Origin: Chalara sp. BL73
Lineage: Eukaryota > Ascomycota > Leotiomycetes > Helotiales
Direction: 5' to 3'
NCBI GenBank assembly: GCA_918026815.1
Contig: CAKJVC010000013.1
Location: forward strand, 1 to 64,000
DNA length: 64,000 nt
Of this stretch, positions 1 to 11,112 are shown one piece after another. The notes under the pieces were generated by a model that saw only the letters and a list, made by a program, of their open reading frames with translations, did no database searches and was not told the origin of the DNA. The position numbers were made by a program, and so were the translations under genes. Position 1 is the first letter of the stretch, and each line of letters opens with the position of its first letter.

Positions 1-2270
1 GTTTGTTTTGCGACAAGATGCCAATGCGTTGCGCCGAGCCGAATGGAGTGAAGAAGGACGAAAGTCCCGTGTAGGTTTGCAGAGGGTGGGATGACCGTGG
101 CATCTCTGTCGACGTATATTTACTCTTAAGGACATCTAGCGTAAGGAACACAGTTGTGTCGCGCCAATGACCAAATGAAAGCGGTACATTGAGCTCAAAA
201 ACTGTGGACTGTGCTTCCCAAGCGTTGCTCGGCAGTGGCCACTCATGAATTCGGATATTTAACTTGGCGGCTTGGGATTTGTAGCTACACCTCTTGCAGC
301 TGCTGCTATGGCGCTGTTCGCGAAAATCATTGTACGAGTCGGTGACAACCTCATAGTATTCGCACTCGCTCTGGTCGTGAAGTTGCATGAGGGACTTGTA
401 CTGCTTCTTTTCTCACAAAGTTCATTGCACTTTTCTCGTCTGGCTTCAGTTGCCTGACATTCAATCTCTTTGAGTAGATTTTGATGATCAGGAGACTGGT
501 TGAAGTATCTCACGGAGAAGCAGGTTTGATGGCCGAAGTCTTGAAAGATCCGCGGGGCTAGAACTTTAGCACAGGCTAGACGATGGTCGAGATAATTCTC
601 TACGCAAAGCAGTCTTTCCATCTGCGACTTAAAAGGCAGCGCTAGAGATTCAAAAATTTCTCGTGGTATGCCGGGGTCATAATCCCTAAGGATGTCGCAA
701 ATGTGGGTTGCAGATTTGTCGCAGGCTATCCATAGTTCGAGGATGGTGAGTAACATTATGGAAGTAGCCTCAGCATTTCCAGCGTAGAATGGATATGCGA
801 CACCATAGTAACTCTGAATCAGGCGGCCCAATTTGCTGCATGTGCTAGGGTTCCCCTTATGGAATTTCAGCCATGGACTCAGATTGAAAGCTACCCAGGC
901 CTCGAAAGCCTTCAGATTGTATGGCATGTAGTCCCCAGTCAGAGAATCCAGACAGGTCGGAAGCTCTTCCGCTTGATATCTGACAAGGCCAGATCCCGGC
1001 TGAAAAGCAATAGAATTTTTGTTATCCTTCCGCTCGGCCATCCACTCGATGTATTTATCTAGTGCGAGGAGAGAGTTGAAAACGTCGTGACTAAAGTTCA
1101 GATATTCTAGACGGGATAGGTTATAGCGTGGTCTGTCTTGTTCTATGATATTCGACCATCTTGTGCAAAGGAGTCTGTTGGTATTCTGCATGATGTTTTT
1201 AACAAATTTGAGCCCGGGTTCGTCGACATCCAAATCAAGTTTAAGCAAGCGCCGGACAAGTTTGGCATTCATCGCGTACATAAGGTCACTGGGAAGGGAA
1301 TGTTGGTGTGATAGCTCTAGAACATGGCTCATGAGAAACACCATAAACATCTTGTAGAGGTCTCCTGGTAACTTTGATAGAGTCATCGATCGAGAAAAGA
1401 CGAGTTGCAGAGCGACGCGGACAAGCAACCACATGGGGGACCCTCGCCATGGCAGTAAGCTGTCAAGCCACATGACTTCTTCTCGGGTATTCTTCCAGAG
1501 GCGGGATACATTCACAGGTTCACCAACAGACCTCAAAAACCCAAAAGAACAGCTCGGTAACGATGTTTGGATGTGTTGTGTCCCGATCTTCGTCGTGCAT
1601 TCGGCCCGCCTTCTTCACTTTTGGCCTTGTTTCTACAGCAGGCTGGTGACTCATGTGTGCAAGTGTTTGGGCTACCGCAGCTTGGAACGATGGTTTCTCG
1701 AAGACTTCAATGCTCAGAGAGAAAGCAGATCCTGGAAAAGAGCGCCGGAGTCTGCCTTTGGTAGTGATAACTGCTTGATTGAGAGGAGACAGCTCAAATG
1801 CCTCGACGTGAACGGAATCGTCCACTTTGCTGATAATGACTCCGGCATTCTGTGCGCTTATGTGAAGTGGAATCATGCCATCTTTGGGCGAGTTAAAAAG
1901 AGTGAAACAAGTCGTAAGAATTATGGAATATATGCTTACCTTTCTTACACAGATCCCTCAGAGCATTCCCAAGCTTCCCTTCGCTGATAGCACTCACTTT
2001 ATCGAAGGAGTCGCGCACAGTTCTCAGATTGGCGATTGTAGCAACAGCTGAGTCGACAATGACACTCTGATCATACGTGATGTAGCCCTTAAATTTCAAA
2101 AGAGTATCAATAGTGATATCTAGCAAGATCGTCTCGAACTCTAAGTCGAAGTCATCTTCATGGGGGAGTTTTGGTGGGAGGAATATGTGATGGATCAAGT
2201 ACATGATCGCACCGAAAGGCAGTGTTTTGCTCGGGTTTCCATTCATTGCGATGGCAATGGTGAATAGCAA
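1..2270 (-). pseudogene. N-terminal part of a giant DUF6606/DUF3638-family protein, frameshifted, runs off the left edge
   Basis: This is the start of a fungal family of roughly 3000 residues (DUF6606, DUF3638, DUF3645; often auto-named ubiquitinyl hydrolase, function unproven). The first exon carries the typical opening YLIHHIFLPPKLP near 2207-2170; the start may be the Met at about 2207 rather than 2270. A 58-nt intron (1882-1939, donor gtaagc) joins DLCKK to GMIPLHISAQNAGV. At about 1530-1545 the frame moves by one base and continues with VGEPVNVSRLWKNTREEV and YPFYAGNAEATSIMLL. Near 411-416 (a T4 run) it shifts again; the new frame reads YKSLMQLHDQSECEYYEV and stays open to position 1. 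The two shifts make it a pseudogene unless they are assembly errors. It lies head to head with the C-terminal half of the same family at 3194. The family call is firm; how far it continues leftwards is unseen. Confidence 0.8.
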
Positions 2271-3193
2271 GTTTCATCTGACGGTTATGGCGAAACGAGA
2301 GTAGATTGCTAAAGGAGGAGAGTCAAGAATTGGTGTCGGTGCTAGGGTGAGTTAGGCACGAAGTGGTGGTTTTAACAGGCATCTGTGTAAAATCTAGGGG
2401 AGAGAAACCTGACCGGAAAGCCTAGGAAAAGCAAAAAAAGAACTTGGCGTCTCGAAAGTGAATGGATTGACCTGCGTTTTATTTGCATTTTGATCAACTC
2501 TCGGTTCTTGCCTAAGGCTTGATCGTCAGCCAGCAGCCCATTCTCTGATTGGCTGCCGTCGTAGGACGGTACCTCTCGGAAGCCGTCGATCTCCCCCTTC
2601 ACACGCCTCTAATGCAGGCTGCTTTTCTGTCGGTGTGGGCCTCCGCACCGCTAGCATTAATGAGCCTACGCAAAGTGGTATTCGTGACTGGGCGTGCCAT
2701 CAACTCACAAACCAATGTGGTACAAATCTCCACGAATGCTGCATATAGAGTAGTAAATGAGAAGAAAATGAGTCATCAATTGTGCAAGATCAAATCTATT
2801 TCGTTCATCTCTAATTGGTTTGGTGTCAAGCCACCAGGGAGATGACCTTAGTCGCCGCCCAAACCTTGACCTGACAATTGCATGAAATTTAAACAAGTGC
2901 AAGTATGTAATAAGATGAGAAGTGAAAAGATTCGACGTGAGGCATGAAGGAGGGAGTAAGAAAGGATATAAGCTTAAGTGGTACTAGAACTTCCTCGTTT
3001 CTGCTACCTTTGAAGTCACCATGTCTCAACCACGACATAATTTCTTTTCACCAGCTGAAGTCTTCTGCAGGCTCTAGAGCAGGCTCAGGCTCTGGGGTAA
3101 AGCTGACACTCACCGTTCGATCGGCTTTCTGCTTTTTTTCTTTCTTGGCATGCTGCGCGGGCATCATTTATTCAATCGAGGCAATTTCGCGGA
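2271..3193. other. Intergenic spacer between two divergent family halves
   Basis: No convincing gene is seen. The spacer separates the N-terminal piece on minus from the C-terminal piece on plus and would hold the promoter of the minus-strand piece. In the last ~25 bases before 3194 the plus frame already reads IQSRQFRG, which belongs to the interior of the large family. Family-like sequence therefore begins slightly upstream of the first ATG, at about 3170. Confidence 0.5.
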
Positions 3194-6100
3194 ATGTCCA
3201 TCGACCCAGATCAATCGCTTAGTACTCTTGTTGGCCTTCGCAATAAACTCATGCTGAAACACGAAAATGATGGTAATCGCCTGGTTGTTGTGCCGGAGGG
3301 CAAAATATCATACGAATCGAGCGGCGATCATATTCGTGTAATGATTATTAAAAACTCTGCCACCAAGGCTCACGTATATCATATAGATGACCAAATTGGC
3401 AGGTTAGTCGATAATGGGAACTTGCAGAGCAAGTTATTCTTGTGTTATCTTCATGCTATCACTTCTTTTTGCTTGCCCGATCCCTTCATCCACAGGACTG
3501 GGACAGAGCAGGCGCTCTCAATCCTGAGCTCTGCTGCTGTCAGATCATTTGATCGACTAGAACAGAAGAATGTCGAAATCCTTGGGAAAATCGCACAGCT
3601 GACCCCAAAGAGAAGCTACTATCCGGTCAACGAACGTGTTATGCAAACGGTGAACTGGTTGCCGGGGCTCAGCTTTCTAGCCCAGCACGGCGGCTTTTAC
3701 AAGTATGTCAAATTAGTGTTTGACCAAGCAGATGCGGCAAAAGTATTCTACCCCGAATCATATGTTGTGCCACCACAGCTGAATCAGGTTGAATTTGAAT
3801 CGGACTTATTGGAACGTGACTCTATCCGGTCATCCACATTTCGCGTCTCGGGCTTCGGCGCCGAGGATCACACTATCAACCATGACAGTACATACTCAGC
3901 CAGGGATCGAGACCAGAATTCAGCAAGAGGGTTCAAAGCTTTTGTATTTTCCAGCGCCATATACCATGGGTGTGCAACCCTTCACTATGAGGTTCGATAC
4001 TCTTTCACTGACCATCTCTGGGATTTCCTCTCGCAAACCCCCGAAATACTTGGCCCAAGCTATCCATTCCCATACTCCGAGCTGAAGTATGATGCAAAGC
4101 TAGTCCTAGACTCGTCTGAATTTCTCTCCAAGTATTGGAGCGCTCTTCATCAAACATTCAGTCAAGAACATTCCCGGGTTGACAAGTTCCGCCTTATGAT
4201 CTGGTTGTCTACGCTTGCATTCTCCAAAAAAGCTAATATGGAGATTATTCAAACACTAGCCGCCTTCTTTGTAGTGCTAGATATGGCCCAGATTTCCGTG
4301 CCACGGATCAATTCCTTTCGGCTACGTGAAGGCGCCAAAGTGGATACAGTCAAACTGCGGAATGTTGTCCGGTCGGCGCTTCTACCATTTCATCGTTGCC
4401 CCGAGGCAAATCTTACTTCTCTTCCACAGGAGTCCAGGCATGCGCTGCAGGCGCGCCGACACCGCGAGTTTCAGAAAAATCAGAACCATGCTGTTGACAG
4501 ACTCACAAACGCATTGGAAGCTCAGTGGCCTTGTGAGGTTCCCACTACACCTACTGATGATAGCCCTGTGAACTTTCGTGTGTATATAGACATGGGCAGC
4601 GCCATTCAATACGCGAAGCCGAGTTTCAAGTCGTGGTTCGACAATTATCAATTTCATCAATACCTCAGTCAAATTGAGCATACGCTCAGACGCCAGATAG
4701 TTAACCCAATGGAGATGCCGTCCTTTTCATTTGCTATCCCAGCATGGAACCTCTCGAGGAGGCATGGCTTCATCTCTATCGATGAGGTTTTGGATTGTTC
4801 AACCCCTCCTGTGTTACCCTGTCGTACAAGGAACATGACCGACCTTTTGGCTCCTGCCACTGATGTAGACACAACGATTCCTCGTCTTGTCGCACTGATA
4901 GAGAATCTTGAGGCTCAAGCCGGCTCTAACTACGAAAAGGACTACGTCAAGGACCTGCGGGGGAGTCTTTTCTCTTTGCAGGGCCGGGGAGAGGAATACT
5001 ACTTGCAATTGAAAGGAGTTGAAATTAAGGAATTTCTCTCTGATCACCTAAAGTGCTGCAAGGAGCATGTCCGCGAGATATACGCTGCTATCATATCTGC
5101 CCTAACCTCTCCTATTAAAGTAAACGACTCATCTTGCGTGCAAATATATGGCTCTTCAGCAATAGCTGCTGACGTCAAGCAATGGCCGAGACTGTCTCCA
5201 ATCTTCCTCCTTCAGCAGCTCACTCGCAGTAGGTGGCGGAAGATTACTAGCGACTGGAAGCGCTGCATCATCCACTACGGGCTCGCTATCACTGACGTAC
5301 AACGAGCGCAGCGGCTCGTAAGCTTACCTGATAACGGTGCAGATCTTATCAAAGAACTGCGAAATTCTGGCCATATTAACTGGTGTCCTTTTGACTATCC
5401 CGAATCTTTACTCCTGGAAGTCGAGAGCGGTATTATGATTCGAGAAGTCCAGGAACAGATAGCTGGGCAGATGAGGGATCTCCCATCTGGTATGAATGCT
5501 GTCATGCAATTAAACATGGGCGAAGGGGAGTCGTCGGTGATCGTCCCCATCGTGGCTGCTGCTCTCGCAGATGGTTCTCGGCTGGTCCGTGTCATTGTAG
5601 GCAGGCCGCAGTCCAAGCAGATGTTCCAGATGCTGGTTTCTAAACTGGGAGGTTTGGTAGACAGGCGGGTATACCACATGCCATTCTCCCGTGCCTTGAG
5701 GCTTGGAGAAGCAGAAGCCAATGCGATTGGCAGCATCTATAAAGAATGCATGACAAACGGCGGTATTCTCCTTGTTCATCCCGAGCATATTCTATCATTT
5801 AAGCTGATGGGCCTTGAGTGCCTGATCTTAGGCAAGGATGCAGTTGGCCGTTCTCTGCTGAGAACGCAGGAATTCTTTAACACATTTTCTCGCGATATTG
5901 TGGACGAGAGCGACGAGAACTTCAGCGCCAAGTTCGAACTAATCTACTCCATGGGCATGCAGCGACCTATTGAACTCAGTCCCGACCGGTGGATTTGCAT
6001 CCAACAAGTGCTGGACCTGGTTAAGATGTTTGTGCCAAGTGTCAAGAAGGAGTTCCCCGTCTCGATCGACGTTAATGAGCGCTTGCCCGGAAGTTTCCCT

Positions 6101-8721
6101 AGGACTCGAATCCTCCGGCCGGATGCGGAGCAACAGATCTTCAGTCGCATTGCAGAGCGCATCTGCGAGACGGGATTGAACGGTTTCCCAATTGCTAGAC
6201 AACTAGAACCAGTTCGGCAAGCTGTTTTCAGATACATCACCGAGCCTAATCTCACAGCGGATGAAATTGGCCGAGTTGAAAACCAAGGACGAGGGGGGTT
6301 TTGGGCAGACACAACAAGCAATACCCTACTCCTCCTACGGGGTCTTATAGCCGGAGGAATATTGGCTTTTGTATTTGGCCAGAAACGTTGGAGAGTCAAT
6401 TACGGGCTTGATGCGACCAGGCAGCCTAGGACAAAGCTCGCAGTGCCGTATCGGGCTAAGGACAATCCCACCCCGCGATCAGAATTCAGTCATCCCGACG
6501 TTGTCATTGTTCTAACTTCCTTAAGCTATTACTACGGCGGACTAAAGAACGACGATCTATTCCTTGCCTTTGGTCACCTTCTAAAATCCGATCAGGCCGA
6601 TATCGAATACCAGGCATGGGCGAAAGACGCCCCAGACCTGCCAACTGCTTTCCGGCATCTGGTTGGTATTAACCTCAAGGATCAGCACCAGTGCATCGAG
6701 CAAGTATTTCCTCCTCTCCGCTACGCTAAGGGTGCCGTAGACTACTTTTTGGCACATATCGTCTTCCCGAAGGAAATGAAAGAGTTCCCAAATAAGCTTT
6801 CTGCATCCGGGTGGGACATTGGCCAGATCAAAACCCATCCGACAGCCGGCTTCAGTGGCACAAATGACTCTCGAAAGGTTCTCCCTCTCAGTGTAAAACA
6901 GCTCGATCTTCAGGAGCAAAAACACACTAATGCCTTGGTCCTGGAGTACCTACTCCAGCCTGAGAATTCTGTCGCACTTATGCCGCCTCGAGGAGAGGCT
7001 TTTAGCTCGGATGCGGAACTCCTGCTGACTATGGTTGTAGAGATGGAGCCAACAATAGAAGTGATCCTTGATGTGGGGGCCCAGATCCTTGAACTTAGCA
7101 ATCTAGGGGTTGCGAGGGAGTGGCTGAAGATGATGTCGAACCATGACCGAACCCAGGCTGTCATCTTCTTTAACGATAGCGATGAGCTCTCTGTTCTCGA
7201 TCGGAAGGGAAACATTGAGCCCTTGCAAACATCTTCATTCGCAAACCAGCTTGACGTATGTCTCATATTCCTAGATGAGGCTCATACGAGAGGAACAGAT
7301 TTGAGATTGCCAGCATACTATCGGGCAGCCGTTACTCTAGGCCCAAATCTTACCAAGGATAGATTAGTACAGGGTAAGTTTGCAAAACTACTGTGGTGAT
7401 CACCATTAACATACGCGCAGCATGCATGAGAATGAGAAAGCTCGGCAAAGGGCAGTCAGTCGTCTTTTGCGTTCCGGAGGAGATCGAGAATAAGATTCTG
7501 GCACGAGCACCCAAACCTGGCAATGCAGGTATTGACGTGTCAGATGTCCTCAGCTGGGCTATCTCGAATGCCAGCGTCGACATCCGGCGGAGCATGCCTC
7601 TCTGGGCGGCCCAGGGTCAACGATTTGAACACCAGAGTGCGATCTGGGCTGAGGCTCGCACCGGAGGTGATATACTCATGTCAAAGGGCCAAGCCGACAA
7701 ATTCCTCGAGGATGAGTTTCGGAGTCTAGAGGATAGGTATCGACCCCGCTCTATCACTGGTGTAACCTCCCTCATACAAGTAACCCAAAACAAGAATCTA
7801 AATCTCATAACAGAACGCTGTCGTGAATTCAGCAGCCTGGAACTCAATTCTGCCACATTCCAAGAGGAACAGGAGCGTGAACTCTCTCCTGAGATTGAAC
7901 AAGAGCGACAGGTCCAGAAGCCAGCACCCGCACAGCCCGCAGCGCATCACATACACCCTGAGTTGATTAGATTTGTGTCTACAGGCAACCCAATCAGAGG
8001 CGCAGAAGCCTACAAGCCCGCCTTTGAAGTACTACGCAACACTAGTGCAGCCGCACACCTCGACGTCTCGCAGTTTCCCCACGACCTCCTCGTCACGGCC
8101 GACTTCGCCCGCACGGTCCGGGCCACCGGCACGTCCTATATCTCGGACTTGTACCAGCGGCCGATCCAGTGGATCCTCACGAGCATCAATGACTGGGACT
8201 CTAGCAACAATACTGTCAAGAACATGATGATAATTAGCCCGTACGAGGCGCAGGAGGTCCTTCCAGACATCAAAAAATCGAAGACCGTGACACTGCACCT
8301 TTACGCACCGCGGCCGAACCTAGGCTTCCGCGCGTTGGATGGGCTGGACTTGTATACCGTTCCTGCGCGGCCAGGGGTGCGGACTATTCCCCGGCCACTC
8401 ATTGTGCAGCTGAATCTGTTCGCAGGACAGCTCTACCTCGGCTCCTTTAAAGAATACGTCGAGTTGTGCGCGTTTCTCGGCCTTGCATGGGAAAATGTGG
8501 AGGGTCGCGTCGTTGCTGCCGATGGCTTCATTATGCAGGATAGTGGCGGCACGAGAACATCTGAGTCTATGTTCAGTGACAGCCCTGTCAAGTTTCTGAA
8601 AGTGCTTATGATGAAGATTCGAAAGAATTGCGAGGGCATCGACAAGACTCATTTAGGGAAGATACTGGATGGCAGGCTGCTTCGTCCGTCTGATTTCGGT
8701 GAACCGGAGGACGGCGTCTGA
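3194..8721 (+). CDS. C-terminal part of a DUF3638/DUF3645 protein (helicase-like P-loop and DEAH motif), N-terminally truncated
   Basis: Two exons (3194-7373, 7421-8721) flank a 47-nt intron (gtaagt...gcag) and code for about 1826 residues. The family, as I recall it, is around 3000 residues, so the DUF6606 end is missing. Visible in order: a nucleotide-binding-like motif MGEGESSVIVP (codons from 5516; DUF3638), YRAKDNPTPRSEFSHPD, SASGWDIGQIKTHP and FSGTNDSRKVLPLSV (DUF3645), LIFLDEAHTRGTD (DEAH at 7274-7285), and the conserved tail ELSPEIEQERQVQK and CEGIDKTHLGKILDGR. The stop at 8719-8721 matches the usual C-terminus. The P-loop-like motif usually reads MGEGKSS; here the Lys codon is GAG (Glu) at 5528-5530, so ATP binding may be lost. 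The start ATG sits in what is normally mid-protein, so the real 5' end may differ or the gene may be a remnant. Biochemical function of the family is not established. Confidence 0.8.
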
Positions 8722-9291
8722 TAGGCTTGTCAGGAACTCAGTTACTCCTAGCAAAATTAGCCATAGCCAGTAGTCAATCCTCGATAAGCAGCGCTTGCCA
8801 GCATACAAGAAGGAGAGTGAGTCTTGGGAATGGATTTTTCAGAAATTCTTAGATAAGACTGAGCTGGCAATCCGTACACGCAGGATTATCATTTAGCACA
8901 GAAATAAAAGGGCATACCCCGGCAGATAGACAGGTTGAGGCTTATGCTTGTGTGTTTATTGTTTTTTTTTGCCATTTCGTAACCCAGAATCTGAGACGGG
9001 TCCCGTTCCTTATACTCTTTGGTGGTCAGCTGAACAGTTCTCTGAATATCACTATCTGAAATGCCTTTCGCTATTCTACTTTGCTGAGCTCTTGTCCGTG
9101 TGTTTTCGACTATAACGCTTCAGGTGTTTCTCAGAGTTACACGTGATACGCCTACTTCCACGGCTAGGCAGCCTTAGTAGTTCTTTTATTTTAGGACCGT
9201 TTAAAACCGGCAACAAGTTAGTCTACAAATTGTATACCCTGTACTTTCGTGCTTAAATCCTGTTGCTCCTATTTCAACATTTCACCCACTA
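8722..9291. other. Intergenic, no gene seen
   Basis: This stretch lies between the DUF3638 gene and the first Fot1/pogo element. It holds a T9 run near 8962. No coding frame, RNA gene or clear repeat could be supported. The right-hand bases 9290-9291 are the TA target duplication of the transposon. Confidence 0.5.
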
Positions 9292-11112
9292 AGTCCGTGC
9301 ACCCCCATTCCGGACACCCCCCCATTCCGGACACCAAAAATAAGCGATTTTTCAGACCGCTACTTCGATAATATAATCAATTATTTAATCAATTCTAAGT
9401 ATTATTACTTTATATTTGGAAACTTTTATCTTCATACGATTATGCATTAATATACCGAACAAGATTTGCTTGCGGCTTTTAATGACGTCAGAAATGGGAA
9501 GTCTTTACGACAGGCTAGTCAAGAATAGGGGGTCCTTTTTTTTACTTTCTCTGATCGGAATAGAGAGCGAGAAAGTCATACTCAGGCGGCAGAAACTCAG
9601 CAAAGACTATTACTTAGTCAGGAAAAGCACTTATTTACTTGGGTTTTAGCTCAAGAAGCTTTAGGTGTTCTTTTTACTTATGGCCAAATTAAGCAATTCG
9701 CTAGTCGACTTCTAGAAATCAAAAAAGATACTCAAAAGTTAGGGAAACGATAGATAGAAAGTTTTTTACGCCGTAACCCTATTTTACGGACCAAAAAAGC
9801 TCGCAATATTGATTCGGCACGAGTAAATGGAGCTATTATACCTATAATCAAGTTATGGTTTACTCGACTAGCTTTACTTGTTATTTCGAGTATTAAACCC
9901 GAAAATCGATATAATATGGACGAATCAGGTATTATGGAGGGTATTAGAGCCAATGGGCTAGTAGTAGGAAGCTTTGAACGACGCTTTATTTAGAAAAAAC
10001 AATCTGGTTCTCGTGTTTGGACGTTATTTATTGAGTGTATTTCGGCTAGTGGAAAAGCTTTGCTTTTTTTAGTTATATTTAAAGGGAAATCAGTTCAACA
10101 ACAATAGTTTCCACAAGATCTGAGTACTTATAAAGAATAGCTATTTACAGCTACCGATAATGCCTGGACTTTAGACTCTACAGCAGTAGAATAGCTAAAA
10201 AAGATTTTTCTTTTTCAAACCGCTACTTTCGAGCTTAGGTTGCTGATTCTTAATGGCCACGGAAGTCATGAAACTACCGAATTTATGTATTTGTGCTTTC
10301 AGCATAACGTTTACTTGCTTTTTTTGCTTCTACATACGTCACATGTACTTCAACTTTTAGACTTATTAGTATTTTTATCACTCAAAAATCACTATCGAAC
10401 AGCTGTTGGTTTTCTGGCTCTTTTGACCGATTCTAGCCCGATTGGAAAACAAAACTTTCTTACTTGCTACTTTAAGGCTCGAAAAAAAGCTTTATTTGCT
10501 AAAATAATCAAAGCAGGGTGGAAAGCTATTGGGTTATGGCCAAAATCGATAGCTAAACCTTTACTTAGTTTTTTACTTCTTGAGAACTTAAATACAAGAA
10601 CCAGTACTTTACAAGCTAGCCAAAGCAACTCCAGAGCCTTAAAAATCGATTTTCTACTCGTACTTTTTTCTACTTCTCGAAAATCGACTGAAATCAAGGC
10701 TCAAGTTACTAAGTTTCAAAGCTTTAGCAAAAGTGACTTTTTTACTCAAAGACTCTTATTTCGGAAAATTATAAAAAGGTTTGAAAATCAGGAAAGTGTT
10801 TTAGCTGATCAAAGCTACAAACTACAGTCTTTAAAAGTTCAATTGGAGAAAGCTAGGCCAAGAAAACGAATGAAAGTCAGGACTAGTTTAAATTCGAAGT
10901 TCGCTGATATTTCCAACATTTAGAAGGCTCAAATAGCGGCAGGGAACACTGAAAATACAGAGGAAGAAGAAGAAGAAGGTAATAAGTCTGACTCTACTTT
11001 AGATTGTATTATAATTGAGTAGTTATTTAATGGTATTCATTTGAATCTAGTTGATACTCGCTTAATTAGGTGTCCGGAATGGGGGGGTGTCCGGAATGGG
11101 GGTGCACGGACT
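9292..11112 (+). mobile_element. Fot1/pogo-type DNA transposon, complete with TIRs and TA target duplication
   Basis: The element is 1821 bp and flanked by TA on both sides (9290-9291 and 11113-11114). Its terminal inverted repeats begin AGTCCGTGCACCCCC and are identical for 44 bases. Each TIR holds a CCCCCATTCCGGACACC unit twice in tandem. The plus strand encodes a pogo/Fot1 (DDE_1) transposase in one uninterrupted frame apart from in-frame stops. A second element of the same design lies at 49243-51079. It should be immobile on its own, because the transposase is broken, but its ends look intact and could be moved in trans. Confidence 0.93.
9451..11023 (+). pseudogene. Fot1/pogo transposase, inactivated by in-frame stops
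   Basis: A single frame runs from an N-terminal helix-turn-helix (DVRNGKSLRQASQE) through NMDESGIMEG (first catalytic Asp), the ILNGHGSHETTEF motif and SHVLQLLDLLVF (third Asp) to a basic, acidic-ended tail. At least seven internal stops occur, all TAG where assignable, at sites where the family has Trp (TGG) or Gln (CAG): for example QQQ-stop-FP, KE-stop-LF, VE-stop-LKK and KR-stop-IES. No indels are needed. The second catalytic residue, normally Asp in LDGHGSH, is Asn here. The original start codon is not recognisable. The pattern of TG-to-TA and CA-to-TA changes fits RIP. Confidence 0.9.
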
